A stretch of 64,000 nt of DNA from Erysipelothrix piscisicarius (GCF_003931795.1 NZ_CP034234.1:1426001-1490000), one strand, 5' to 3'. Counted from the stretch's first letter, positions 1 through 9,921 are shown. The notes: generated from the sequence alone by a model not told the origin. A program made the numbers and translations.

Positions 1-1843
1 CTACAATTTCATCGCCATAGACTGGATTACAACAATTGCTTAAACCAATCATCATTGAATCAATTCCGGAAACACTAACGCCAGATTTACTGGTTGACTT
101 GCTTTGTTGCGTTGCACTGCGAGCAACCACTTTTTCAACTTTACTGTTTTCATCATTGATGTTTTTGTTAAGGTCTAATTTTTCAAAAAGAGCAGGAAAG
201 GAAAGTGATTTAGAAGCAATCGCATACATTAAATCGTCAAAAGAATTTACTGAAAACTGACTGTATACATGTTCAAATCGTTTTGAAGCCTTGAGTTCCT
301 TCTCATCGATACCACGACGTTTACATTCTTCTCTAAACATAGACTCGCCTTTATCCACAACTTCTTTGCGGTTATCCATTTGTTGTTTTAGAAGAAAGTT
401 ACGAATTTTATTTCGGGCATGCGTTGTTTTGACTACTTTCAGCCAATCTTCACTGGGTGTCGATTGCTTCGATGTCTTAACCTGAACAACATCCCCCGTT
501 TTAAGGGGTGTATTTAAAGGTACTAAGGTCCCGTTGACAATAGCACCAACGGTTTGATGTCCGACTTCGGTATGCACTCGGTACGCAAAATCAATTGGCG
601 TTGCACCATTTGGCAAGCCAATAACGCGACCTTTGGGAGTCATCACATAAACATTAGCCTCAAAAATATCTTTTTGAAGCACATTCATATAGTCTTGTGC
701 ATTTTCATCCACACCTTCGGTAAGGATATTAATATCTCTAAACCATGAAAGGCGATCTTCAATTTCTTTTTGATTTGCTTCTTGATTGGTGTTGCCTTCT
801 TTATATCGCCAATGCGCTGCAACCCCACGCTCCGCAATTTCATCCATTTGTTTCGTTCGAATTTGAACTTCAAAAATAGCGCCCTCATCACCAACGATTG
901 TGGTATGAAGGGATTGATACATATTCATTTTCGGCATTGCTATATAATCTTTCAAACGCCCTGGTATCGGGCGATAATTCGCGTGAATATGACCCAGAAT
1001 TTCATAACAATTTAATTCGGTTTCGGTAATAATTCGGATTGCAAGTAAATCTAAAATTTCATCAAAACGTTTATGTTTGGTCGTCATTTTTTTATAAATC
1101 GAATAGAGATGTTTAGAACGCCCAAAAATATTAAAACGAATATTATTCTCGAGCAATAGCTCGGCAATATCTTCAATCATGCGTGTGACCTGTGCATCGC
1201 GTTCTGCTTTACGATCATCCACGAGTCTTGCAATCTCATAATATTTATCACGGTGAAGATAACTGAAACTTAAATCCTCGAGTTCATTTTTAATTTCACC
1301 AAGACCTAATCGATGGGCAATCGGAGCATAGACATCTAAGGTTTCTGCCGCAATCTTTTTTTGTTTTTCTGGAGTATGATATTGGAGCGTTCGCATATTA
1401 TGGAGACGGTCTACAAGTTTAATAAAAATAACCCGGACATCTTTTGCCATCGCAATAAAGATTTTACGATGATTTGCCGCAAGATACTCCTTCTCATCTT
1501 TAAATTCAATATTTCCTATTTTGGTAACACTTTCCACCAGTGTTGCGATTTCTTCATTAAATTCTTCTGCAAGTTCTTCTTTACTTACATCACAATCTTC
1601 AATTACGTCATGCAACAATCCTGCAGAAATGGTGGTTGGAGACATGCCTAAATTTGAAAGGATATAACACACGTGCAAAATATGAACAATATACGGTTCA
1701 CCACTTTTACGATATTGACCTGAATGCTTCGCTTCCGCAAACTTATATGCATGCGTAATTAATTCAATGTTTTCAGGTGATGTAATATATTTTGACGTCT
1801 CTTCGAGTATCATATCAAAACTAATAGCTTGAAATTGTCTCAT
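1..1843 (-). CDS. relA: Bifunctional (p)ppGpp synthetase/hydrolase RelA/Rsh (C-terminus beyond window)
   Basis: Makes and degrades the alarmone (p)ppGpp from ATP and GTP/GDP. The frame is open from ATG 1843 (GGAGGT ribosome site just upstream) to the window edge, giving about 614 residues, so the ACT-like C-terminus is missing from view. Visible in order: the HD hydrolase domain with HD at residues 78-79 (HDVIED), a synthetase domain with LYSIYKKM and the EVQIRT...AAHW signature, then a TGS domain (VYVMTPKGRVIGLPNGAT). Both catalytic halves look intact, so this is a long Rsh enzyme. It lies directly downstream of apt, the classic Bacillota apt-relA order, and is last in a long minus-strand run starting at mraZ or above. 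Confidence 0.95.
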   Translation of the reverse strand, partial: MRQFQAISFDMILEETSKYITSPENIELITHAYKFAEAKHSGQYRKSGEPYIVHILHVCYILSNLGMSPTTISAGLLHDVIEDCDVSKEELAEEFNEEIATLVESVTKIGNIEFKDEKEYLAANHRKIFIAMAKDVRVIFIKLVDRLHNMRTLQYHTPEKQKKIAAETLDVYAPIAHRLGLGEIKNELEDLSFSYLHRDKYYEIARLVDDRKAERDAQVTRMIEDIAELLLENNIRFNIFGRSKHLYSIYKKMTTKHKRFDEILDLLAIRIITETELNCYEILGHIHANYRPIPGRLKDYIAMPKMNMYQSLHTTIVGDEGAIFEVQIRTKQMDEIAERGVAAHWRYKEGNTNQEANQKEIEDRLSWFRDINILTEGVDENAQDYMNVLQKDIFEANVYVMTPKGRVIGLPNGATPIDFAYRVHTEVGHQTVGAIVNGTLVPLNTPLKTGDVVQVKTSKQSTPSEDWLKVVKTTHARNKIRNFLLKQQMDNRKEVVDKGESMFREECKRRGIDEKELKASKRFEHVYSQFSVNSFDDLMYAIASKSLSFPALFEKLDLNKNINDENSKVEKVVARSATQQSKSTSKSGVSVSGIDSMMIGLSNCCNPVYGDEIV

Positions 1844-1865
1844 CGGCTACCTCCAAATTTGTGAA

Positions 1866-1890
1866 AAGAACGAAGGGATCTTCGTTCTTA
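1866..1890 (-). terminator. Hairpin with T-tract between apt and relA
   Basis: On the minus strand GAACGAAG-atcc-CTTCGTTC is followed by TTTT, starting at the apt stop codon and ending 23 bases before the relA start. It could act as a partial terminator or attenuator, lowering relA relative to apt. The short T-run argues for incomplete termination. Confidence 0.55.
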
Positions 1891-2400
1891 GTATTGCATA
1901 ATTGTAAAGACTTCATAGCCTTCAAGTTTGTCGCGACCATTTAAATCTTCAAGTTCAATAAGAAATCCACATCCTACAACTTCAGCACCCAATTCTTCAA
2001 TAAGTGCTACCGACGCTTCAACCGTTCCACCAGTAGCAAGTAAGTCATCGATGATGAGCACTTTTTGTCCTGGTTTTACACCGTCTTTATGGATATGAAG
2101 TTCATTGGAACCATATTCAAGATCGTATTTGTAACTTACCGTTTCACGAGGTAATTTACCCGGTTTACGAACAGGAACAAACCCAATATTCATTGCATAA
2201 GCAACTGGACACCCAAAGATAAACCCTCGGGACTCCGGTCCTACAATAACATCTGCACCGACTTTACGGGCAAAACCTTCAAAGAGGCGCGTTGCTTCCG
2301 CAAAAGCTTCACCATCGGCCATTAAAGGGGTAATATCTCGAAACTTGATGCCTTCTTTAGGGAAATCATCAATTGTTGCAATATAGTTTTTTAAATCCAT
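1888..2400 (-). CDS. apt: Adenine phosphoribosyltransferase
   Basis: Purine salvage: adenine + PRPP to AMP + pyrophosphate, cytoplasmic. The 170-residue protein has the family length and carries the PRPP-binding motif [13 protein letters not shown] at about residues 114-126, plus the N-terminal [16 protein letters not shown] segment typical of Apt. An upstream TTG at 2412 is in frame, but GGAGGA lies 4-5 bases before ATG 2400, so I take the ATG. The recJ-apt-relA order is conserved in Bacillota, although here a surface-protein gene is inserted between recJ and apt. Confidence 0.96.
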   Translation of the reverse strand: MDLKNYIATIDDFPKEGIKFRDITPLMADGEAFAEATRLFEGFARKVGADVIVGPESRGFIFGCPVAYAMNIGFVPVRKPGKLPRETVSYKYDLEYGSNELHIHKDGVKPGQKVLIIDDLLATGGTVEASVALIEELGAEVVGCGFLIELEDLNGRDKLEGYEVFTIMQY

Positions 2401-2430
2401 AACATCCTCCAAAGTACATTATTTATTATA

Positions 2431-4062
2431 TCATAGTTTCTTCTTTTTCTTGTACTTATTAAAATAGAAAAAACCACTTCCTCCAATTATTGTTAGGACA
2501 ATAATGAGTAACGAGATAATGATAAAATGATCATCGGTTTTCGCAAGCTTATTGAATGTAATCACATAGTCATTATTGGTTACCGAAAATTTAAGTCGAT
2601 CTTCATTGGATACAGAGACTTCTTGATTGGTAAACTCAAGATCGTTTTTGTTAGTACGTTCATAGATAAAATGCATCTGGGAGAACGTTGACTCAATCAA
2701 TTTCGCGGACAACTCTACGGTCGTCCCTTCACCAAATTGTGATTGATTCGCAAAAACCAACTCAAAAGCCCGCCCTGATAACTGTTCATACAAGGGTGAA
2801 CGCTCTGTGATTTGGATGATTTTAAATCGTAAATCCACATCATGTGGATAGGCCCCTTGAAAATTATAGATGATTAGAGGTACGTTACGCTTATCAACCA
2901 AATGAATGGATAATGTTTTATCCGTTAAGGCGCTCATGACTGCTTCAGAAACAACAAAGGACTCTAGGTTTGCCATATCTTTTTCTAATAACACATCATC
3001 CAGAACCAATATCACTTCTGAATGATCACGAGCTTCAATAAACTTCGTTAAGATTTCATCCGGTAATGTAAGCGCGTATTTTTGATTATCTGCCTTACTA
3101 AGATTATCTGTAACGAGAACCAATCGATCGCCATCTTCTTTATCAACCTTCAGTTTGATAATATCGGCACCGGATTCTGTTTGCTTTGATTTAACTGTAA
3201 CCTCAAGTTCAGCATGATGTTCACCAATTGTTGCGGTAACTTTGGTTTTACCAATTTTCTTTGCAACCAAATGATCTCCGATAACTTCCACAATACCATT
3301 ATCTTCCGAAACATAACTTGCATTGCGTGAAGTCGTTGTATCATAAGGTACAAAAATAAGATCAGGGATTGCGACTTCATCTTCCAAAACAATGGAGAGA
3401 TTTGAAGGATTAAACTCAATATCACGTAAAGGAATGGTTACGGTAACTTTCACACTGGATGTAATGGTTCCAATCTGCGCAGTTATCGTTGTCGTCCCCG
3501 CAGATTTCGCGGTTACCTTGCCATTTACAACATCCGCAACGGCCGTATTCTCAGATGACCAAATAATGCTTTTATCTTTCATGGCGTCATTGCTTAAGGT
3601 ATATTCAAGTTCATATTCAAATCCACGGTTAATATAAATGTCTTCATTTTTAAAATTGATGGTTCCATCCAAAACATTTACTTTAACACTGATTTCTTTC
3701 GTATAAATTTGTTCCCCATCCACTGCAACAATAGTGATGATGGACGATCCCTTTGAAAGCGTTGTAAGCAAGCCTTTTTCCGACACACTTACAATATCTG
3801 GATTTTCACTTTTAAAGGATACCGTCGCTTGCTTGCTCAGCCCTTCTAAGGTGTAATCAATTTGCATGCTTGAATTTTCATACAAATCATATTTGGTTTG
3901 TTTAATTTTTATTGGATCTTTAACAACTTCCGTATCATCTTGCGATACCGCAACACGATGCGTAGCAGGAGGAATCTTATCCGCAATGGGTTGCTTATTA
4001 ATTTGTGGATTTGGCCCAATACCACTCAGAAGTAATACTGTGGCTAAAAATGTTTTAAACAT
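2431..4062 (-). CDS. Big2-domain surface protein with C-terminal membrane anchor
   Basis: A 543-residue predicted surface protein. An N-terminal hydrophobic signal (MFKTFLATVLLLSGIG) is followed by three Ig-like bacterial Big2-type modules (about residues 50-300), recognisable from repeated W/F-x-S-E-N-x-x-I/V-A/S-V and G-x-T-T/K-I/V-T-A patterns. A 180-residue region without a clear family follows, then a hydrophobic helix (IIISLLIIVLTIIGGSGFFYF) and a lysine-rich tail (KYKKKKKL). No LPXTG motif is visible, so it is probably held by the membrane helix. ATG 4062 is chosen because AGGAGG lies 6 bases upstream; the in-frame extension to 4092 has no such site. It is wedged between recJ and apt, where most relatives have nothing. 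A role in adhesion or envelope structure is inference only. Confidence 0.75.
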   Translation of the reverse strand: MFKTFLATVLLLSGIGPNPQINKQPIADKIPPATHRVAVSQDDTEVVKDPIKIKQTKYDLYENSSMQIDYTLEGLSKQATVSFKSENPDIVSVSEKGLLTTLSKGSSIITIVAVDGEQIYTKEISVKVNVLDGTINFKNEDIYINRGFEYELEYTLSNDAMKDKSIIWSSENTAVADVVNGKVTAKSAGTTTITAQIGTITSSVKVTVTIPLRDIEFNPSNLSIVLEDEVAIPDLIFVPYDTTTSRNASYVSEDNGIVEVIGDHLVAKKIGKTKVTATIGEHHAELEVTVKSKQTESGADIIKLKVDKEDGDRLVLVTDNLSKADNQKYALTLPDEILTKFIEARDHSEVILVLDDVLLEKDMANLESFVVSEAVMSALTDKTLSIHLVDKRNVPLIIYNFQGAYPHDVDLRFKIIQITERSPLYEQLSGRAFELVFANQSQFGEGTTVELSAKLIESTFSQMHFIYERTNKNDLEFTNQEVSVSNEDRLKFSVTNNDYVITFNKLAKTDDHFIIISLLIIVLTIIGGSGFFYFNKYKKKKKL

Positions 4063-4100
4063 AACATGCCTCCTCATCAATATTTCTATCATATCATAAG

Positions 4101-5642
4101 TTATTCAAAATCTTCTACGAACAATACATTTTTTGAACGACTGTCTAAATCTAATGTTACAATTAAACTGCGTGCAGCTTGCAATTGATATTTTTGATAT
4201 TGTTGGGTAAAAAATACCGCTTCATCAAATGGAAACCCATTAAATGCATATTTAAATCCATATCCATTAAGATTGTATAATTGAAAATCACGTGGGATAT
4301 CAACACGCATTAACGGCAATTTAAAACCTTCACCAAAGGGTTCTAGATGGCGTAACTCATCCAGAGCTGTTTGAGTGATCCAAGCCGGATCAATGGAAAG
4401 CACGGTCTCATGACGTCCTTCAAACGCTCCAAAATCGGATACAATCTGATTAACATCTGCTCTAAAAGCGTCAAAGGTTGCTTTGTTTAAAGTCATTCCG
4501 TATGCGAAATCATGGCCACCCATGGCCACAAAGTAATCTGAATGAACTTCAGTAAAAATATCTTGAAGTGAGAACGTCATGCTTCGAGCACTTCCTTTTA
4601 AGACATTATCATATTCCGTAAGAACAACAGTTGGTTTCATGGTTTCTTGTGCAACTTGGTTCGCAACAATACCGAGCAACCCTTCATGGAATCGCTTATC
4701 AACAATAATTTGAATGGGATCATCATTAACCTGAGCCATGGCTACTTCTTTCAATGCTTTTCCTTGTTCTTTACGGTAATCATTAAGTTTGAATAATTGT
4801 TTGGCATATGACGTAATTACCGATTCATCCGGTGTTGTAAAGTATTGGACTAAGGTATTCACATTCGCAAGATCACCCAAGCGTCCAACCGTATTGATTT
4901 TTGGAATTGCTTGAAATGACAACAGTTTTGCGGAGTAATGCGTAAAGCGATTTCGTTTAACTAACGCATCAAATTGCAAGAATTGATTTTGATTCAATGC
5001 CTGAATTCCGTTACGAACAAGCTCACGATTTTTACCCCAAAGCGGCATTACATCCGCAACCGTAGCAGTGCATGCCAAGGCAAGCATGTATGAATCACTT
5101 AAACCCATGCGTTCCGCAACACAATATATGAGTCCACTGGCACACATTGATGCTTCATACGGACTGCATACGTCGGGATGTAAAAACGCATCAGCGGTGA
5201 CGGGTTCATCAATGATATGATGATCAACCACCGCAACACGCATTCCTAACGCTTGCGCATACGCAATCTCTTCATGAGCCTTAACCCCGTTATCGATAAT
5301 TAAGACATCCTTGTAGCCCCGTTTGTGAGCCATGGTTATGGTCTCCTTTGAGACCCCGTATCCTTCTTTAAGTCGATTTGGAATATAATAACCGACTTCA
5401 AGATTACATTTTTTTGCTAAGAGCACCGCAATACTTGTTGAAGAAACACCATCACAGTCATAATCGCCACAAACAATGAGTTTAGTAGCACGTTGATAGA
5501 AATCAATGATGGAATCGATGGCCTTATTGGAAACAATACGGTCTGTTGGATTGAATAATTCCTGTAATTGAGAGTCCGTTAAGTTCATCGTTTTAAGCGT
5601 TTCTTGTACAAGGGGTGATAAAGCGTTAGTCATATCGTTCAC
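4101..5642 (-). CDS. recJ: RecJ-type DHH single-strand DNA exonuclease
   Basis: 5'-3' single-strand DNA exonuclease for recombination and mismatch/base-excision repair. The 513-residue protein shows DHH motif I (GDYDCDG, about residues 59-65), the DHH triad in VVDHHIID (about 138-145), and a downstream DHHA1-like glycine motif (FVAMGGHDFAYGMTL). It is shorter than typical Bacillus RecJ, so the C-terminal extension is probably reduced. Start: GTG 5642 with AGGTGG about 10 bases upstream, overlapping the end of secDF; ATG 5633 is an alternative with poorer spacing. The secDF-recJ-apt-relA order supports the name. Confidence 0.9.
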   Translation of the reverse strand: MNDMTNALSPLVQETLKTMNLTDSQLQELFNPTDRIVSNKAIDSIIDFYQRATKLIVCGDYDCDGVSSTSIAVLLAKKCNLEVGYYIPNRLKEGYGVSKETITMAHKRGYKDVLIIDNGVKAHEEIAYAQALGMRVAVVDHHIIDEPVTADAFLHPDVCSPYEASMCASGLIYCVAERMGLSDSYMLALACTATVADVMPLWGKNRELVRNGIQALNQNQFLQFDALVKRNRFTHYSAKLLSFQAIPKINTVGRLGDLANVNTLVQYFTTPDESVITSYAKQLFKLNDYRKEQGKALKEVAMAQVNDDPIQIIVDKRFHEGLLGIVANQVAQETMKPTVVLTEYDNVLKGSARSMTFSLQDIFTEVHSDYFVAMGGHDFAYGMTLNKATFDAFRADVNQIVSDFGAFEGRHETVLSIDPAWITQTALDELRHLEPFGEGFKLPLMRVDIPRDFQLYNLNGYGFKYAFNGFPFDEAVFFTQQYQKYQLQAARSLIVTLDLDSRSKNVLFVEDFE

Positions 5643-7338
5643 GTTTGTGTACCCACCTTTTAATTAACCAAGCAATACAATAGAGGATGATTAAAGCTAA
5701 ATAAATCGCAAAAACCATCATCATTAAAATCGCAATCATTTCAACCGTTATTGGAACCGGAATAATTATTAGAATCGGTGTTGAAATAATCGCAAATAAA
5801 ATGAGATTAAGCATCAATGAGTCCATAAACTCCGATTCAAACAAATCTAAATTAAAAAATCGATTTAAGGAATATTGAGAACTGTAATAACATCCAATGA
5901 TTAATGGAATCGTCCAGACAATGTAAACCGTCTCTCGACTCCATTTAATATGATAAACCATCGTTAAGAAGACAAAGAGCATTGAGGACAACACACTTAA
6001 AATTGGAATCAAGATATTCCGTTTAAATCCAAAAATACAACTTACCATAATCCATGATGCAAGAATAAACACACCTAAGGTTAGATAGAAATCGACATCT
6101 TCAAGAGGAAATAGATTCTCAGGGGTATCGTAATAAGTTCCCTTAACATTAAATTTCGTCTTAACCCCACGCGCAGCAGCACCCAATTGTTTGGACGTGA
6201 CATTTTCATCAAAATGAATCCATGTGTCGCCCTGTTCGGTTACCTCATAGCTTAATTGATTATCAAAAATTCCCACTTCATAAAGCGTCGCTTGAAGTTC
6301 AAGGTATGCCGTTGATCGCGCATCATTCATAATTAATACATTTTGATTTGCAAAATCCCAACCCTTGTGTAAATCAATCCCCTTGGCGATCGCAAACAGG
6401 GTACTTAATAGCAAGACTGCAAGCATAACTGACACAGTGTTTTTAAATAACGCATGGGTAGGTTGGGTTATTTTTAAAACATTAATATTTTGAAAATGGA
6501 TAAAACTCGATGATTTTGGAATTTTTAATAGGAATCGTTCAAATACAAAATTAAATAATAGGAATTGTATTAAAACAATATAGCCTAAGAAAATCATGTA
6601 CCATCCGGTACGAACAAGCCCATATCGATTCAAAACGACCGCAACAAAACCAAAAATCAAATAAAATGCGGAATGAAGCAACGATACACGAATGTGTCGC
6701 TTACGGATATCTTGACGCGACTCCACAACCTCATGCAAGGTTAAGCCTTCAGAGTCCACTAAATACATCTGTTTTTGGTAAACAAGCATCATAAAAGAAA
6801 TCAAGACTGAATACCAGAGCGATTTTGTAAACGGATAACCAAATAACGAAACTAAAAGCAGGGATAACATCACACCAATTACGATTTCCATCCCTGCAAT
6901 CCATCCAAAAAACCGAAACCTAAAACAAAAATAACCGACCGTTAAGGCCATAAATAAAACCAGATACAAACTAATAAAGCTCTGAGTACTCATCAATTTT
7001 GTAACCGATCCAAATGTTCCTGTATTCCAAACCACTAAATCTGATACATGAGCATCAATACTATTAACAAGGTCGGTTATATTTTCGACACCTGAAAAGG
7101 ATAACGCATAGTGATTTGAATCAATCACACGTTTACGCCATTCACGATTATTGCGTGTTTGGTTTGAAAGAAAGTTGTTTAAGCCCGTACGATCTTTTGT
7201 TTCAACGATTAGACGAACATCGTGACCAAAGCCCAAACCCGTATTTAATCGCCCAACCGTCGTAAGCGTCAAAAAACCTACCAAAACAGTAACAATGATT
7301 ACAATAAACGAAACTCTTAACTCAGCTTTTGTTTTCAT
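5626..7338 (-). CDS. secDF: Degenerate SecDF-like membrane protein
   Basis: A 570-residue polytopic protein with two similar halves of roughly six membrane segments each, the SecD-SecF fusion layout. Weak landmarks remain: TVGRLNTGLGFGHDVRLIVE after the first helix, where SecD has GLDLRGG, and AKGIDLHKGWDF at the start of the second half, where SecF has GIDFTGG. The large first periplasmic domain is cut to about 90 residues, and I cannot find the DANV (SecD) or ND-TVV (SecF) transmembrane motifs. Canonical fused SecDF is about 730 residues. The name therefore rests largely on synteny (comN-secDF-recJ-apt-relA) and topology. ATG 7338 has GAGGAG upstream and overlaps the comN stop (ATGA), indicating translational coupling. 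Confidence 0.65.
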   Translation of the reverse strand: MKTKAELRVSFIVIIVTVLVGFLTLTTVGRLNTGLGFGHDVRLIVETKDRTGLNNFLSNQTRNNREWRKRVIDSNHYALSFSGVENITDLVNSIDAHVSDLVVWNTGTFGSVTKLMSTQSFISLYLVLFMALTVGYFCFRFRFFGWIAGMEIVIGVMLSLLLVSLFGYPFTKSLWYSVLISFMMLVYQKQMYLVDSEGLTLHEVVESRQDIRKRHIRVSLLHSAFYLIFGFVAVVLNRYGLVRTGWYMIFLGYIVLIQFLLFNFVFERFLLKIPKSSSFIHFQNINVLKITQPTHALFKNTVSVMLAVLLLSTLFAIAKGIDLHKGWDFANQNVLIMNDARSTAYLELQATLYEVGIFDNQLSYEVTEQGDTWIHFDENVTSKQLGAAARGVKTKFNVKGTYYDTPENLFPLEDVDFYLTLGVFILASWIMVSCIFGFKRNILIPILSVLSSMLFVFLTMVYHIKWSRETVYIVWTIPLIIGCYYSSQYSLNRFFNLDLFESEFMDSLMLNLILFAIISTPILIIIPVPITVEMIAILMMMVFAIYLALIILYCIAWLIKRWVHKRERYD

Positions 7339-7622
7339 TGAATCTCCTCGTCCTCAAATAAATTCTGATAGTCTTCAAGAGATGATTTTAACCCATTGAT
7401 TTTAGATTCCGTCGCAAGCCACCTTACAACATCTTCATCCGTCGTTTTAAAAATATCATCGGCTAATTCACTTAACCGAGATGGCTCTTTATGACGCCAT
7501 ACATAGGTTGTAAACATGCGGTACAAATCATCATATGAAACGCCTTTTAATCCATTATTATGTATTTGACGAAGTCTTAATGTTAGTAACAATTTAAATT
7601 GTTGTGTATTATCATCTTTCAT
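7335..7622 (-). CDS. comN: ComN-like post-transcriptional regulator family protein
   Basis: A 95-residue soluble protein. The pattern L-RLRQIHNNGLKGVSYDDL, then the W of YVWRHKEP, then RLSELADDIF resembles the post-transcriptional regulator (ComN/YrzD) family, which in Bacillus subtilis affects comE mRNA and localises to septa. B. subtilis yrzD also lies near secDF. ATG 7622 has AGGTGA upstream; the longer in-frame version (start 7667) lacks a good site. The gene overlaps secDF by 4 bases. A role in controlling the comEA/comEC genes seen at 60.5-62.7 kb is possible but inferred from family only. Confidence 0.6.
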   Translation of the reverse strand: MKDDNTQQFKLLLTLRLRQIHNNGLKGVSYDDLYRMFTTYVWRHKEPSRLSELADDIFKTTDEDVVRWLATESKINGLKSSLEDYQNLFEDEEIQ

Positions 7623-7682
7623 ACATTCACCTAGCCTCATCACGTATATGATACACGAAAAACACAAAAGAAAAAACTTTAA

Positions 7683-8957
7683 CTAGAGAGTTTTAACGTA
7701 TTCTTTAAATATGTTACCACGAATTTCAAAATTTTCAAATTGGTCATAACTTGCACATGCAGGAGACAATACAATGATATCGCCAGGTATTGCATGCGAT
7801 TTCGCCTCTATAAACGCTATTTTCATCGAATCGACTTTGATGGCAAACGGAAATACTTCACAAATTTGATCAGAACTCTGACCAAATACATACAAGGTCT
7901 TAATGCGTGATTCATAAGGTTTAAGGAGATCAAATGAAATATGCTTATCAAAACCACCCGCTAATAAGATAATGGGTTTTTCAAAGGCTTGAAGACATAC
8001 CTCTGTAGACTCTGGATTGGTTGCTTTTGAATCATTATAATAACGAACCCCATCCACTTCATCCACAAATTCAATACGGTGTTCCACACCACTAAATGTT
8101 TGAATCACATTTTGAATGGCTTGAAGATCAACACCCGCTAGAAAAGCAAGGCTCGCCGCAAAAGCCGCATTCATTAAATTATGCGCCCCCACTAATTTTA
8201 AAGACGCAACCTCGAACAATGCTTGGTCCAGGAAATATACCCAACCTTGACGGACACATATATCGGCATCGTGAGTAATTGATAAATTATAAACCGTTCC
8301 TTGATAATCGCGTGTTAAGCGCATAATGTTTTCATCATCACAGTTACGAATAAATGTTTTAACGTTGGGTAGGATATTTAGCTTTGCCTTGTAATAGTCA
8401 TCAACCTGGTCGTAACGATCCATATGATCGGGACTTAAATTCATAAGCGCATAAACTTCCGGTGAAAAGGTCGGTGTTCCTTCCATTTGGAAAGCCGATA
8501 TTTCTAAGGCGACATCACGAACAACATCTCCATCGCGATAAACCGCTTCACTCAATGCATATCCCACATTCCCTGCAAGCAATGCGTTCGAATCTTTCTT
8601 TAATAACATTTCATGAAGACATGTAGTTGTGGTTGTTTTACCATTGGTCCCCGATATCGCATAAAACATTGCGTTTTTCGCATACCGTGATGCAATTTCG
8701 ATTTCATTATAGGTGCGTGAAAATTGGGATACAAGTGGATGATCATTTGGAATCCCAGGATTTTTAATTACATAATCGTAAGGTGCGACAAGACGCAGAT
8801 CTTTATCATCTAAAGAAACTTTGATCCCCAAAGCTTCAAGTTCATGACGCTCCGGAAAGTCTTGATTTGTCGTCAAAATCACTTCACAAGCTTCTTTATT
8901 GAGAAGACGAGCACATCCAATCCCTGAACGTGCTCCTCCAATAATTAACGCATTCAT
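7683..8957 (-). CDS. murD: UDP-N-acetylmuramoylalanine--D-glutamate ligase
   Basis: Adds D-glutamate to UDP-MurNAc-L-Ala in the cytoplasmic stage of peptidoglycan synthesis. The 424-residue Mur ligase has the N-terminal Rossmann-like motif (LIIGGARSGIGCA), the ATP-binding loop SGTNGKTTTT (about 102-111), the Mur-ligase HRIEFV box, and NDSKATNPES, which is typical of MurD. ATG 8957 lies within 2 bases of the mraY stop, so the two are coupled; TTG 8966 is a possible alternative. Unlike most dcw clusters, no ftsW, murG or divIB follows; comN does. Confidence 0.95.
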   Translation of the reverse strand: MNALIIGGARSGIGCARLLNKEACEVILTTNQDFPERHELEALGIKVSLDDKDLRLVAPYDYVIKNPGIPNDHPLVSQFSRTYNEIEIASRYAKNAMFYAISGTNGKTTTTTCLHEMLLKKDSNALLAGNVGYALSEAVYRDGDVVRDVALEISAFQMEGTPTFSPEVYALMNLSPDHMDRYDQVDDYYKAKLNILPNVKTFIRNCDDENIMRLTRDYQGTVYNLSITHDADICVRQGWVYFLDQALFEVASLKLVGAHNLMNAAFAASLAFLAGVDLQAIQNVIQTFSGVEHRIEFVDEVDGVRYYNDSKATNPESTEVCLQAFEKPIILLAGGFDKHISFDLLKPYESRIKTLYVFGQSSDQICEVFPFAIKVDSMKIAFIEAKSHAIPGDIIVLSPACASYDQFENFEIRGNIFKEYVKTL

Positions 8958-8958
8958 A

Positions 8959-9921
8959 CTATGCAATCGCGTTTAAGGCTAAACCAATGATGGCAAACGC
9001 TACACCAAGTGCATAGAAGAAATTGACGACATTTTCCTCTTTCCATCCATTGAGTGTAAAACTGTAATGAATCGGCGTATATTTAAATACTTTTTTATGT
9101 CTTAATTTCCAAGACGTCCGTTGAATAATAACACAGAGTGTTTCAAAGACAAAAACGCCTCCAACAATCGCTAAAAGAATTTCTTTATTGAGCAATACCG
9201 ATACCCCAGCAAATAAAGCCCCTAAAGCAAGCGATCCGACATCACCCATGATAATCTTGGCAGGCTTGCGATTATAAACCAAAAATCCAAGAAGACCACC
9301 GATAACCGCTAAAAGAACCATAAATACATCCATCCGGTTCAAGGTGTATGCAACAAAAGCAAATGCTGCAAACGCAATAACACTTGTACCGCCAGCTAAT
9401 CCATCCATCCCATCAGTTAGGTTTACGGCATTTGAAGCACCCGCAAAAATAAACATTAACAGTGGTAAATAGAACCAACCCAGATCAATGGGTTCTTTCA
9501 TAAATGGAAGTGCGAGTTTGTTATCACCACCCATTTTTATATAGATAACATAAAATAAAACAGCCAATAACAACTGTGAAAACATCTTAACTTTTGGTGA
9601 AAGACCGTCGTTTTTGCCTTCTTTCACAATTTTATAATCATCAATGAGACCAATCAGTGCATACATTGCGTACACACCGATAAGTAAAAGAACCGAGCCA
9701 TTGAAATTAAATCCGTTAAAAACAAGAGCAACTAAAACCGAAACAACAACAAAAATAAAGCCTCCAAAAGTTGGTGTTTTTTGTTTGTTTTTAAATTCTT
9801 CTAATGCATATTCACTGACTTTTTGTTCCATATTGCTTGTTTGAAGATATTTAATAAATCTTGGATAAGCAACAACACTGAGCGCAAATGCTGTTAACAT
9901 CGCGATAATTCCTACAATCAT
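8959..9921 (-). CDS. mraY: Phospho-N-acetylmuramoyl-pentapeptide transferase
   Basis: Integral membrane enzyme making lipid I from undecaprenyl phosphate and UDP-MurNAc-pentapeptide. The 320-residue protein is almost entirely hydrophobic (about ten helices) and carries the family landmarks KTPTFGGF, IGLIDDYKIV (Mg-binding DD), NAVNLTDGMDGLAGG and GDVGSLALG. ATG 9921 has GGGAG upstream. It sits between pbpB and murD; murE, often found here in other dcw clusters, is absent. Confidence 0.96.
   Translation of the reverse strand: MIVGIIAMLTAFALSVVAYPRFIKYLQTSNMEQKVSEYALEEFKNKQKTPTFGGFIFVVVSVLVALVFNGFNFNGSVLLLIGVYAMYALIGLIDDYKIVKEGKNDGLSPKVKMFSQLLLAVLFYVIYIKMGGDNKLALPFMKEPIDLGWFYLPLLMFIFAGASNAVNLTDGMDGLAGGTSVIAFAAFAFVAYTLNRMDVFMVLLAVIGGLLGFLVYNRKPAKIIMGDVGSLALGALFAGVSVLLNKEILLAIVGGVFVFETLCVIIQRTSWKLRHKKVFKYTPIHYSFTLNGWKEENVVNFFYALGVAFAIIGLALNAIA

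Noticed and set aside
685-894. Short minus-strand ORF over relA
   Set aside because: It is in another frame inside the long open relA frame.
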